DNA of 64,000 nucleotides, taken from the NCBI GenBank assembly GCA_029260215.1, contig JAJDDQ010000076.1, positions 42,455-106,454 of the forward strand, given 5' to 3'. A program made the position numbers and the translations under genes. The stretch is from Phycisphaerae bacterium (GTDB lineage Bacteria; Planctomycetota; Phycisphaerae; UBA1845). The notes under the pieces are model-generated. The model was not told where the DNA came from and made no database searches. It worked only from the letters and a program-made list of their open reading frames with translations. Each line of letters starts with the position of its first letter. Position 1 is the first letter of the stretch. Of this stretch, positions 42,525 through 51,717 are shown piece by piece.

Positions 42525-43538
42525 TCAAAACCGCTCGTCGGGACGGGTTTGGCGCGTGACTTGAACGGCCCGACTTTCGTTGTACTTGCCCAGCTTGCAA
42601 GCGTACTTCGGCTTACCAGCCACCTGCAACAGCATTTCCGACGAAATCGACTTGCCGGTCTGAATGATGTCACCCGGCTGAAGGTTGACCAGCTCCTGAA
42701 TCGTGATATCCGTCTCAGCCAATACGGCGCGCAATTCCACACGCGCGTTTTGCAACTCGTTTGTCAGATCTTCGACGTTCGAATCCGCCGACGCACGACG
42801 TTTGTACGCCAGCCACCCCTGCGACGCCAGCTTGCCCATCACCGGTTCAATCACGTTGAACGGAATGCAAAAGCTCATCGTGCCGCTGCGCTGCCCCATT
42901 CGGATTTCGAACCCGATGACGACCACCACTTCGTTCGGTGCCACGATCTGCACAAGGTGCGGGTTGTTCTCGATATCGCCCAGCGTGAAGCAGACCTCCA
43001 CCATGCTGGACCACACTTCCGTCAGGCACTCCAGCGCACGATCCGTGATCCGGCGGACCAGACGCAACTCGATCAACGTCAGCGGCCTATGCGGGATGAA
43101 CACCTCCGAATTCGATCCGCCCAAAAGCCTGTCGATAATCGGGTAGATAATGAGCGGGGTAATCTCCAGGCACATCTGCCCTTCGAGCGGTTCGACGTTC
43201 AGCAGATTGAAATTCGTCGGATTCGGCAACGAGTGGATGAATTCGCTGTAGGTGAGCTGTTCGACGGCAGCCACACGCACTTCGATAATCGTGCGCAAAA
43301 ACCCCGACAGAGACGCCCCGAAATTTCGGGCGAAGCCTTCGTGGATGCTCTCCAGCGCCCGCATCTGATCCTTGCTGACCCGCTCCGGACGCTTGAAGTC
43401 GTAGGTCGAAACATCGCGATGCTGAAAATTCGATTTGGTGGACAGCGTGGAAGCCACTTGATCCACGGACTCAGTGCCGACAGTCTCAACGGCCGACAAC
43501 AGGGCATCAACTTCAGATTGTTCCAGAACATCCGACAT
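42525..43538 (-). CDS. fliM: Flagellar motor switch protein FliM
   Basis: Starts at ATG 43538 after GGAGGG. At 337 residues it has normal length. The N-terminal VLEQSEVDALLSAV is the CheY-binding/EIDALL-type motif. The middle domain has YDFKRPERVSKDQMRALESIHEGFARNFGASLS and RIIEVRV-like strands, and the C-terminal SpoA domain has VELRAVLAETDITIQELVNLQPGDIIQTGK. It forms the switch complex with FliG and FliN. No other flagellar or chemotaxis gene is nearby, so it is an orphan locus. Confidence 0.96.
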   Translation of the reverse strand: MSDVLEQSEVDALLSAVETVGTESVDQVASTLSTKSNFQHRDVSTYDFKRPERVSKDQMRALESIHEGFARNFGASLSGFLRTIIEVRVAAVEQLTYSEFIHSLPNPTNFNLLNVEPLEGQMCLEITPLIIYPIIDRLLGGSNSEVFIPHRPLTLIELRLVRRITDRALECLTEVWSSMVEVCFTLGDIENNPHLVQIVAPNEVVVVIGFEIRMGQRSGTMSFCIPFNVIEPVMGKLASQGWLAYKRRASADSNVEDLTNELQNARVELRAVLAETDITIQELVNLQPGDIIQTGKSISSEMLLQVAGKPKYACKLGKYNESRAVQVTRQTRPDERF

Positions 43539-43651
43539 CGAAGCGCGGTCCCTCCGGATTGGCGCACACTGACCGCCTGTTTATCGGCACTGACCGTGGC
43601 AGCCCTTGAGTCCGACGCAACTTTCCCACTCGTCTCACTACGATATCAGCG

Positions 43652-44965
43652 TCAACAAGGGCGAATCGAGCCGCACATCGCCTCCCACCGATCGAAAAAG
43701 TCCGGAAACGTCTTCCCCACGCAACCGGGGTCGCGAATCGTCACGCCAGGAACGCGCAGGCCGACCAACGCGAAACTCATGGCCATACGATGGTCCGCGT
43801 AGGTTTCGATTGCCGAGGGCTTGAGCGTAGTCGGCGGCTGGATCACGAGTCCGTCGTCAAGCTCCCGCACGTCCGCCCCCAAACGCGACAACTCCGTCAT
43901 CAAGGCAACCAGTCGATCGGTTTCCTTGATCCGCAGATTGGCTACGTTGCGAATACGCGAAGGCCTATCGGCAAACAGCGCCAAAACCGCCACCGTCTGC
44001 GCCATGTCGGGCATGTCGTTCAAGTCAACATCCACCGCTCGCAAACGCCCACCCGGTTCAGCCGACACTTTCAGAAAGTCCGGGCCACGCTCGACCGAAC
44101 AGCCCATCGCCTCCAGCACATCCACGAACCGCGCATCGCCCTGCACGGAATCCGTCCCCAAGCCTTCAACAACCACATTGCCCCCAGCCAACGACGCAGC
44201 CGCAAGAAAATACGATGCGTTCGAGGCGTCAGGCTCCACCGCGTAGTTCACCGCCCGGTAGGCCTGCGGTGCGGGAACGACAAACTTGGCGTCGCACTCG
44301 CCGATTTCATCCACCACGGACACGCCGAACTGTTCCATCAAACGCAGCGTCATGCGCACATACGGCACACTCACCATGCCCCCGGTTACTTCGATCATCA
44401 CATCGCCGTTCGCACAGGGCGCTACCATCAACAACGCCGAGACGAACTGGCTCGATTGCGATCCGTCGATAGAAATCTCGCCCGAACCAAGACGATCGGC
44501 ATGGATAGCCAACGGGAGGAATCCCTCGTCGCCCAGGTACTCCACGCCCACGCCAAGACGGCGGAGCGCATGCATCAAGGGGCCGATCGGACGCTGACGC
44601 ATCCGCGGAACACCGTCGAACTCGAACCGGCCCATTCCCAAAGATGAGAGCGCCGCCACAAACCTCGCCGTCGTCCCTGAATTTCCGCAAAACAAGGTTG
44701 CATCCGTCGCGGGCACATGCCCGCTGCAACCCGTGACTTCGATCCGTTGAGAGGCCCGATCGGTCGAGACGGCAAACCCCAACTCAACCAACGCGTCAAG
44801 CATCACTTCGATATCTTCCGCCAAAAGCGCATTCGACAGTATCGACGTGCCGCGCGACAGCGAAGCCAGCACCAACGCGCGATTCGTAAGACTCTTGGAT
44901 CCGGGAATGCGCACCACCGCGTCCAGCGGTCCAACCGGTTTCGGCAACTTGTAAAAGTCTTTCAC
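43652..44965 (-). CDS. aroA: 3-phosphoshikimate 1-carboxyvinyltransferase (EPSP synthase)
   Basis: A 437-residue protein covering the complete family. It joins shikimate-3-phosphate and phosphoenolpyruvate in chorismate synthesis. Motifs: RIPGSKSLTNRALVLASL (substrate-binding Lys and Ser), LFCGNSGTTARFVAAL, DGVPRMRQRPIGPLMHALRRLG, QSSQFVSALLMVAP, VEPDASNASYFLAAA, DLNDMPDMAQTVAVLALFAD and RIKETDRLVALMTEL. It is transcribed divergently from the FAD oxidoreductase gene across about 100 bases. Start at 44965 lacks a strong ribosome-binding site. Confidence 0.97.
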   Translation of the reverse strand: MKDFYKLPKPVGPLDAVVRIPGSKSLTNRALVLASLSRGTSILSNALLAEDIEVMLDALVELGFAVSTDRASQRIEVTGCSGHVPATDATLFCGNSGTTARFVAALSSLGMGRFEFDGVPRMRQRPIGPLMHALRRLGVGVEYLGDEGFLPLAIHADRLGSGEISIDGSQSSQFVSALLMVAPCANGDVMIEVTGGMVSVPYVRMTLRLMEQFGVSVVDEIGECDAKFVVPAPQAYRAVNYAVEPDASNASYFLAAASLAGGNVVVEGLGTDSVQGDARFVDVLEAMGCSVERGPDFLKVSAEPGGRLRAVDVDLNDMPDMAQTVAVLALFADRPSRIRNVANLRIKETDRLVALMTELSRLGADVRELDDGLVIQPPTTLKPSAIETYADHRMAMSFALVGLRVPGVTIRDPGCVGKTFPDFFDRWEAMCGSIRPC

Positions 44966-44986
44966 CAGATAAACCCGAGATATCGT

Positions 44987-45022
44987 TTCAGAATCATCAT
45001 GGTTGAGTTTATACTGAACTCA
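44987..45022 (+). promoter_or_regulatory. Candidate promoter with overlapping inverted repeat
   Basis: TTCAGA and TATACT are spaced 17 bases, a good sigma-70-type match at the -10. An inverted repeat, TGAGTT-TATACTG-AACTCA (45004-45022), spans the -10 element and could be an operator. A start near 45022 would leave about 40 bases before the FAD oxidoreductase ATG. Confidence 0.4.
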
Positions 45023-45062
45023 GCAGACTGCACACGCTGGGACAAATCCACAGGAGGCGACC

Positions 45063-46781
45063 ATGTTTTCACGACGCGATGTACTTCGAGGCGGCTTGGG
45101 CGCCGCCGGAATAGGGCTGTTGGCCAAGCACGGTTTCGCACTGAACAGCGCGTCAGACCTGAATATCGGAAGCGGTGCGGTTGGGCTGGCGCGCACGCGC
45201 CCGTTCAGGTACATACCGTTTCATCCGCAGTCCGTCATGGTTGACGGCCTGCCCTTCGCCGAATGGTTTACGGGCGACTTCTTCTCGAACGACGCGATCC
45301 CTTTCCACACATGCCAAAACTGTTTCGAGAACGGCGAGCCGCCCGCACCGACCGAAGAAACAGATCTCGTCATTGTCGGCGGAGGGCTTTCCGGACTGAC
45401 CACCGCCTTTCTCGCCCGTGAATACAACCCCGTCCTGCTCGAACTGCGCCCGCGATTTGGTGGCGTCGCCCAAGGGGAAATCTGGGGCGGAACACCCTTC
45501 TCACTCGGCACCGCCTACGTCATCACGCCCGACTCAGGCTCGTACCTCGACTGGTTCTACGACCAACTCGGTTTGGCTGAGGTCATACGCAAACACACGG
45601 ACGCCAACCTGATCGAATACGAAGGGCAAATCTGGAGCGACTTCTGGACCGGGGCTGCCAAAAATCCCAAGGAAATGGCCGCCTATCAGCAATACGCTGC
45701 CATCGTCCAACAGATGGCCAACGTCGATTACCCCGACATCCCGCTTCCCGACGGCGACGTACAGTGGATCCTCGATCTCGATCGCAAGACGCTCAAGGAG
45801 GATATCGAGAGCAAAATGAACGGCTTCCAAATCCCGCCGCTGCTTGCCGGCGCGATACAGGCCTACTGCTACTCATCCTTCAACGCCGGTTGGGAAGAAA
45901 TATCAGCCGCGGGCGGATGGAACTTTCTCGCAGCCGAGGAATTTGGCCGATGGGTGCCGCCCGGCGGGATCACCTACATGGTCGACGCGCTGTGGAAAAA
46001 ACTCATCGAGCACGAACGCGCGCAAGGCCGAGGCGAACAGGACACGCGACTTCGCGCCGGATGCAAGGTCGTCGATGTGCGTCTCGTGGCCGGCAAACGC
46101 GCACAGGTGACCTACTACGGATGGGACGGAAAGCTGCGTTCACTCCTGGCCAAACGCGTCGCGATGTGCTGCCCCAAATACCTGTGCAAGTACATGATTC
46201 CCGGCCTTGAGAAAAGCGATCCGCAGCGCCTCAACGCCATGAACAGCGTTCTCACCCGCGCGTACATCGTCGGAAACGTCCTGCTCGATTCCTCAATCAA
46301 GCTCGATTTCTACGACATATTCCTGCTTCGCGACGGACATTTTCCGATGGCCGAAGATCAGGCCACCGATTACTTCAAAGTTGTGGACATGCTCAGCGGG
46401 CATTACGCGCGTCGCCGCACCGCCGACCGCAGCGTTCTGACGCTCTATTTCCCGCTCCCGTTCGATACGGGTCGCTTCACCCTCGTGACCGAAGACCCCT
46501 GGACCGAGTACGCCGAACGCTTCGCCCCGCAGATCAGATCCATGCTCGATTTGCTCAACGTCCCCCATTCCGCCGTCAAACAGGTCCGCATGGCGCGCTG
46601 GGGGCATTCCATGCCGATAAATTACCGAGGACTGATCGCCGACGGCATCACGGACACCCTCCGCCGCCCCATCGACGAAACCATTTACTTCATCAATCAG
46701 GACAACTGGGCCTTGCCCGCCGTGGAGAATTGCATCCTTGACGCGGAAATCTTCGTCCCCCGCATGACCCAAGGCCTGTGA
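45063..46781 (+). CDS. Tat-exported FAD-dependent oxidoreductase (amine oxidase/desaturase superfamily)
   Basis: ATG 45063 lies five bases after AGGAGG. The N-terminus MFSRRDVLRGGLGAAGIGLLAKHGFAL is a Tat signal. Residues ~95-135 contain the FAD dinucleotide-binding fingerprint TDLVIVGGGLSGLTTAFLAREYNPVLLELRPRFGGVAQ. A later GWNFLAAEEFGRWVPPGGITYMVDALWKKL and the C-terminal NQDNWALPAVENCILDAEIFV resemble the flavin-containing amine oxidase and phytoene-desaturase superfamily. The substrate is unknown. No flavin partner gene is adjacent. Confidence 0.86.
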   Translation: MFSRRDVLRGGLGAAGIGLLAKHGFALNSASDLNIGSGAVGLARTRPFRYIPFHPQSVMVDGLPFAEWFTGDFFSNDAIPFHTCQNCFENGEPPAPTEETDLVIVGGGLSGLTTAFLAREYNPVLLELRPRFGGVAQGEIWGGTPFSLGTAYVITPDSGSYLDWFYDQLGLAEVIRKHTDANLIEYEGQIWSDFWTGAAKNPKEMAAYQQYAAIVQQMANVDYPDIPLPDGDVQWILDLDRKTLKEDIESKMNGFQIPPLLAGAIQAYCYSSFNAGWEEISAAGGWNFLAAEEFGRWVPPGGITYMVDALWKKLIEHERAQGRGEQDTRLRAGCKVVDVRLVAGKRAQVTYYGWDGKLRSLLAKRVAMCCPKYLCKYMIPGLEKSDPQRLNAMNSVLTRAYIVGNVLLDSSIKLDFYDIFLLRDGHFPMAEDQATDYFKVVDMLSGHYARRRTADRSVLTLYFPLPFDTGRFTLVTEDPWTEYAERFAPQIRSMLDLLNVPHSAVKQVRMARWGHSMPINYRGLIADGITDTLRRPIDETIYFINQDNWALPAVENCILDAEIFVPRMTQGL

Positions 46782-46905
46782 CCGGCGGCCGGATTCGCCG
46801 CTCAAACGCGGACGAATCACATGGCCGTCGAAGCCCTTTGCCACCCGCGCAGGTAATGGTATAGTACCCCGCTCGGGTCGGCTCGCGATTGCAGCCGACA
46901 CCACC

Positions 46906-46980
46906 CGGCGGCGTACCCAAGTGGCCTAAGGGGACGGATTGCAAATCCGTTATACGTGGGTTCGAATCCCACCGCCGCCT
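46906..46980 (+). tRNA. tRNA-Cys (GCA)
   Basis: The stretch folds as a full cloverleaf. The acceptor GGCGGCG pairs with CGCCGCC and the discriminator is T, as expected for cysteine. The anticodon arm is ACGGA-TTGCAAA-TCCGT, giving anticodon GCA, and the T arm is GTGGG-TTCGAAT-CCCAC. The CCA end is not encoded. It lies alone in the gap between two protein genes. Confidence 0.96.
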
Positions 46981-47196
46981 TTGCCGTGATCCGCGAAAAA
47001 CATGCTCTTTGTCTTGGCTGTTTCGGGGTTCTCCCCGCGCAGGCCGGACTACCAATCTCCAAGCCGGAATCGAAATCGGAGGATCGTGTCGCTGCAGTCT
47101 GCGGATGCGGATGATCCTTGTGGCATACCCGGATCGGAAAACGGCTGTCTCGAATGCCGTTTCGTGATGTGATTGGGGTCGAAGCCCGACAGGCTC

Positions 47197-50061
47197 TTAG
47201 CCCCCAGGCTTCATGACCGTGGTTCCCGCCAGCCCCGTAAAACGGCGCGATCCCAAAGCAGCCTGCGGCAGACCCTCAGGCCAAAGCGAGAACGACACGC
47301 CCACGTTGTCGTCGGCTTCGTTGATTTCGAAAATCACGGCTGCGTTCCAGCCCGGGTAGCGACGAACATACGCCACCGTCGAATCGAGCAGCCGGCCGTT
47401 CTGCAGGTCAACCAGTTCCCGCAACGCCAGCGAGTGCTTGGGATCAATCCGATAGGTCATGCCGAAACCAAGAAGGTTCGAGTTCGATTCCTCGATAAAC
47501 CGGTAATCGACGCCGTAACTCAAACTCGGCGACCGATCCACCTGAAAACCAACGTCGAAAATGTCGATCTCGGCGTCATTCAGATCGTAGTTCATCTCGC
47601 TCAGGAACATCGTCGTATCGCTCATCCGCCAGACGTACGACGTGTTGAGGAAATTCCGCGACACGCTGTTCTCAGGACGCGTGTACGAAACATACCCGTT
47701 CGTGAAATCACGCGACCGGCCGTCGTTGAACAACCCAAGTTCAATATCCAGCGTCATCCAATCCACCACACGCCTATTGTCAGGACCACCACGTTTGGTC
47801 TGCAATTTCTGCGACACGCCGATTTTCACACCGTCGAAATCGTCAATACCCTCCACCGAACGATCGTTCAAAAACAATTCGCCCGACACCCGATTTGAAT
47901 GCGACATCCAAGCCACCACCTCCGGCTTGATCACATGCCGAATCCCGCTGATATCGAGCGCCTCATTACGCACATTCGGATAGACCTTCGAAAAGTACAT
48001 GCTCCCGCGCACGCCGTAAGACAGAAACAACCGCGATGCCCCACCCTCCGGTTGAGCCACAATCAAATTGCTCCACGCATCGTTCGACCGCGTCTCATCC
48101 CACGCCGAACCGCGCAACACCAGGAACGGCGCAAGACGCACCGGCCCGACATCAATCGGCACGCTCAACTCCTGGCGCGAATCGATCCGCGCAGTCGTGG
48201 ACGACGACGGACCGTCGGTTCCTTCGGTGATCAGAATGAAGAACTCCTTCTCCGCCGCACGATAACGTGTAAGACCCGCCCGATTCTCACTGTACCAGGA
48301 CGCCCAGTCTCCTACCGGCTCACCCACAACCCGAAAACTCAATTCCGGCAATCGCTCAACCTGCGTGTAAAAATCATTAGTACGCCACTGCGTCAGCGCC
48401 GTAAATGCCCAGTTCTCTCGCTGTTTCTTCAGATAAATCAGAGATTCCTGATCCTTGTCTTCTTCAAATTCCGTCTTGTAATACTCTTCCAGAAAGGCCC
48501 GATCACTGATGTAGGACGCCTCCACCGTCAGTTCCCAATCCTCGGGCAGGTAATGCCGGTGACGCCATCGAGCACGCCCGCGCGTACCGAAATCGTTGCG
48601 ATTCGAACGAAATTTCCCCAGCTTGTCTCGCCCGCTGTCGTTGACCACGTAGCTGTCGAGGTACCCGAAGTAGGTGTCGCGCTCGTAGTCCAGATCCAAA
48701 CCCGCCGCCGGACCACGATCCGTCAACAAATCCAGCGACAACCGTGCGTCGAAACCGTCCGGTGCCTGCAAACTCGCCAGACTGAAAAAGTCCCAATCCG
48801 TCTCCAGGCGAAACCCGAACGTGCCGTCGTACCCGGTGCCAAGCTGCCGCAACGCCCGATCCGACACCCCCATACGCCCGGTCAACGAAGGCCAACGAAA
48901 AATCGGAGTGTTGTAAACATTGAACGTTGGGCTTTCGATGCGGTAACGCGATCGGCTGAACCGGCCCGAATCCTCGAACAAATTCGAGACCGACTGATCC
49001 TCGACCACGATGCGATTCGAACCAATGTGATAATGCGGCGTGTGATACGTACTCGTGGTCAGCTCAGCCCCCGTCGCCTCGAAAGCCCCACTGCCAAGCT
49101 GACGAATCTCTTCCGCACGAAGCACGATCGAAACGTTCGTACCCGGCATGTCCGCACGAGCCACCGCATCCAGAATCAACGCCCGATCCTGATCGAGATC
49201 ATAGTAAAGACGTTCGGCTGACACACGACGATCGCCGAACGTCATGCGAATGTCCCCTTCGAGGTACACCGACTCCAGATCCCCCCCACCCGATCCTGAC
49301 GACGACGCTTCACCTTTTGCGGAATCCGCCGCCCGCAGAAAAACGACCGCAGTCTCAGCCCGCAACTCCAGCCAGTCGTGCCCGATCCCGCCACGGGAAA
49401 GATTGATCCCACCGTCACAGACGATGACGCGCCGGCCGTCGTCCAGCACCTTGAGCGTCGTGGAGGCTGCGTCGAAGTGAAGTTCCGGTGGGTCAGGCGG
49501 AGACTCCACCTGCTTGGGCGTCACCGTCAGCGGAGGTCGCGATTCGACGGACCCGGTATCCACCAGCCCCGCACGCACCCGATCCCGCAATGCCATCGCA
49601 TCCTGATAGACAGCCGTGTCCGCCGACGAACCGAACGCCTTCCGATCCGCCGAAAGAAAAACTTCACCAAAACTCGACAGCGTCACGAAAAGAAGCGGAG
49701 CCTCCGTCACCGTGCCAGCCGGCTCGACAACCATCGCCTCCCGATAAAGGAAAATCTCAAAGGTGTGATACGTGCGACCGCGATAGTCGCGCGGCGTCAT
49801 CCAGACAATAGCCTGCTTCGCCGCCAGCGAACGGTCGCCAATTTCCATCTCGAAATCGCCGACGACGTGCATGACATGCGCATCACCGTCGTCGAAAAGG
49901 TAGGCCAACTGCCCCGAAATCGATGCGCCCGCACGGGATATCCCCGTCGGCAAAAGGGGGCTACCCACTTCGTCCTGCAAGGGCACCAGCGGTTGGCCGA
50001 CCGCAACGCCAGCCAACCCCACCAGCGCCGCGCAAAGCATGCGTGCTTTCCCGACGGGCAT
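47197..50061 (-). CDS. lptD: LptD/OstA-like LPS-assembly outer-membrane protein
   Basis: ATG 50061 starts a protein with the signal peptide MLCAALVGLAGVAVGQPL; the track's extra 54 residues are unsupported. Residues ~50-370 contain OstA/LptA-like beta-taco stretches (VVGDFEMEIGDRSLAAKQAIVWM and VYLEGDIRMTFGDRRVSAERLYYDLDQDRALILDA). The rest is rich in alternating beta-strand sequence typical of the LptD barrel, such as FGFRLETDWDFFSLASLQAPDGF, and ends near the C-terminus with VGVSFSLWPEG. It would insert lipopolysaccharide or a similar lipid into the outer leaflet. At about 954 residues it is longer than E. coli LptD. No lptA/B/C genes are nearby. Confidence 0.85.
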   Translation of the reverse strand: MPVGKARMLCAALVGLAGVAVGQPLVPLQDEVGSPLLPTGISRAGASISGQLAYLFDDGDAHVMHVVGDFEMEIGDRSLAAKQAIVWMTPRDYRGRTYHTFEIFLYREAMVVEPAGTVTEAPLLFVTLSSFGEVFLSADRKAFGSSADTAVYQDAMALRDRVRAGLVDTGSVESRPPLTVTPKQVESPPDPPELHFDAASTTLKVLDDGRRVIVCDGGINLSRGGIGHDWLELRAETAVVFLRAADSAKGEASSSGSGGGDLESVYLEGDIRMTFGDRRVSAERLYYDLDQDRALILDAVARADMPGTNVSIVLRAEEIRQLGSGAFEATGAELTTSTYHTPHYHIGSNRIVVEDQSVSNLFEDSGRFSRSRYRIESPTFNVYNTPIFRWPSLTGRMGVSDRALRQLGTGYDGTFGFRLETDWDFFSLASLQAPDGFDARLSLDLLTDRGPAAGLDLDYERDTYFGYLDSYVVNDSGRDKLGKFRSNRNDFGTRGRARWRHRHYLPEDWELTVEASYISDRAFLEEYYKTEFEEDKDQESLIYLKKQRENWAFTALTQWRTNDFYTQVERLPELSFRVVGEPVGDWASWYSENRAGLTRYRAAEKEFFILITEGTDGPSSSTTARIDSRQELSVPIDVGPVRLAPFLVLRGSAWDETRSNDAWSNLIVAQPEGGASRLFLSYGVRGSMYFSKVYPNVRNEALDISGIRHVIKPEVVAWMSHSNRVSGELFLNDRSVEGIDDFDGVKIGVSQKLQTKRGGPDNRRVVDWMTLDIELGLFNDGRSRDFTNGYVSYTRPENSVSRNFLNTSYVWRMSDTTMFLSEMNYDLNDAEIDIFDVGFQVDRSPSLSYGVDYRFIEESNSNLLGFGMTYRIDPKHSLALRELVDLQNGRLLDSTVAYVRRYPGWNAAVIFEINEADDNVGVSFSLWPEGLPQAALGSRRFTGLAGTTVMKPGG

Positions 50062-50588
50062 CAGTCCGTAGGCCACCTTCTGTTGGAGAATCGAAGCGCC
50101 GAACCGGTCGGAACGGGGTCCGCGCCTGTTAGTCGCCGACCGGATTCGCCGCCAGTATAGCGCAGCCCCAAACACTGTCAATTCAACATCCGCAGTCCGA
50201 ACGCCCGGCTTGGCGAAACGCAAATGTCGATAGCAAAGCTACTTACGCAAAAATCGCAGCACACGCACACCCAACCCGCACCACGCCCGCAGGAAAGCTC
50301 GCTTTGGTTCGCAACCCGAATGGAATCGCGAGCAGCGCAACATGAGAGTCTTTTTTCGGGGCGGGGTTTCCAGGCTCGCCGATGCTGTTACGGGATCGCA
50401 CGAAGCTGTTACAATCCGCGATTCAGGTTCTAACAGCCAATCGTGCGAGAATCAGGCATAATAGATGTAGTGGCAGATTCCGATTCCTCGGGACAGATTC
50501 CGATATCCTGGACAATTCGATCGGGTAGCGAGACGATAACGGGGTGCATACAACACGCGTTCGGACAGAACACAAAAGGAGGTAGACG
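50062..50588. other. Divergent intergenic region with a 20-base-spaced direct repeat
   Basis: About 530 bases lie between lptD (minus) and the SPFH gene (plus). The only ordered element I see is CAGATTCCGAT repeated at 50474 and 50494, exactly two helical turns apart and about 85 bases before the SPFH start. A CATAAT at 50457 could be a -10, without a clear -35. The rest shows nothing I can assign. Confidence 0.45.
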
Positions 50589-51689
50589 ATGGGTCTTCTC
50601 GACATGCTACGCGGCGAACTCATTGACATCATCGAATGGGTCGACCACACGCGCGACACGCTCGTTTGGCGATTCCCGCGCTACCGCAACGAGATCAAGA
50701 ACGGCGCACAACTCATCGTCCGCCCCGGGCAGATGGCCGTTTTCGTCCATCGCGGACAATTGGCCGACGTGTTCGAACCGGGCGCGTACCTGGTCTCCAC
50801 GCAGAATCTGCCAATTCTCAGCACGCTCCAGGGCTGGAAACACGGATTTGAAAGCCCGTTCAAATCCGAGGTTTACTTCGTCAACACAACGCAGGTCACC
50901 GATCTGAAATGGGGCACGCCCAACCCCATCATGCTCCGCGACCCGGATTTCGGCCCCATTCGCCTGCGCGCGTTCGGCACCTACACAATCAAAGCCACCG
51001 ACCCCGGCGCGCTGCTCAAGGAACTCGTCGGTACGGACGCATCCTTTGAAGCCGATGAAATCACCGAACTGCTCCGCTCCATCATCAACTCCTGCCTCGC
51101 CGATGTGCTCGGAAAATCACAGATAGCCGCCCTCGACCTCGCAGCCAACTATCAGTCGCTGGCTGAGGAGGTCCGCACCGCCACGGTTCAACGCGTGGAC
51201 GACGAATACGGGCTTGACATACCACAGCTCTACATCGTGAACATTTCCCTGCCGGCTGAGGTCGAAAAGGCGCTCGACACACGCACCAGCATGGGCGTCA
51301 TCGGGGACATGAACCGATTCCAGCAATACCAGATGGGCACAGCCATGACCGCCGCCGCCAACAACCCCGCCGGCGGAGGCGCTTCGGAAGGCATGGGACT
51401 CGGCATGGGGTTCGCGATGGCCAATCAGATGATGCACGGTATGCAAAACGCAGGCAGCCCGTCGCCACCCCCGGTTCCGGGCGGTCAACCTGTCTGGCAC
51501 GTCGCTATCGACGGTCTAACACAAGGCCCGCTCAACGCCCAGCAGTTTGGTGCGGCTGCCGCTCAGGGGAAATTCACACCGACAACACTGGTCTGGACCG
51601 CAGGAATGCAGGATTGGGCACCGGCGGGACAGGTTCAACCGCTCGCCGCGTCGTTTTCAATGACCCCACCGCCGCCGCCCAAGAGCTGA
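50589..51689 (+). CDS. SPFH-domain protein with C-terminal GYF_2 domain (YdjI-like)
   Basis: A strong AAAAGGAGG lies six bases before ATG 50589. Residues ~20-240 form an SPFH/band-7-like region of the virion-core/YdjI type (MRGELIDIIEWVDHTRDTLVWRFPRYRNEIKNGAQLIVRPGQMAVFVHRG). A Gly/Met/Ala-rich linker follows, then a GYF_2 domain at ~297-355 (VWHVAIDGLTQGPLNAQQFGAAAAQGKFTPTTLVWTAGMQDWAPA). Homologues assemble at membranes, and B. subtilis YdjI works with YdjH, YdjG and PspA in envelope stress. The next gene, a zinc-ribbon protein, is a common partner and starts 28 bases later. Confidence 0.9.
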   Translation: MGLLDMLRGELIDIIEWVDHTRDTLVWRFPRYRNEIKNGAQLIVRPGQMAVFVHRGQLADVFEPGAYLVSTQNLPILSTLQGWKHGFESPFKSEVYFVNTTQVTDLKWGTPNPIMLRDPDFGPIRLRAFGTYTIKATDPGALLKELVGTDASFEADEITELLRSIINSCLADVLGKSQIAALDLAANYQSLAEEVRTATVQRVDDEYGLDIPQLYIVNISLPAEVEKALDTRTSMGVIGDMNRFQQYQMGTAMTAAANNPAGGGASEGMGLGMGFAMANQMMHGMQNAGSPSPPPVPGGQPVWHVAIDGLTQGPLNAQQFGAAAAQGKFTPTTLVWTAGMQDWAPAGQVQPLAASFSMTPPPPPKS

Positions 51690-51717
51690 CGCCGGCACCA
51701 ATTGCCCCAAGAACCCT

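Noticed and set aside
46889-47167. 92-residue plus-strand ORF
   Set aside because: It runs through the tRNA-Cys gene and has no family resemblance.
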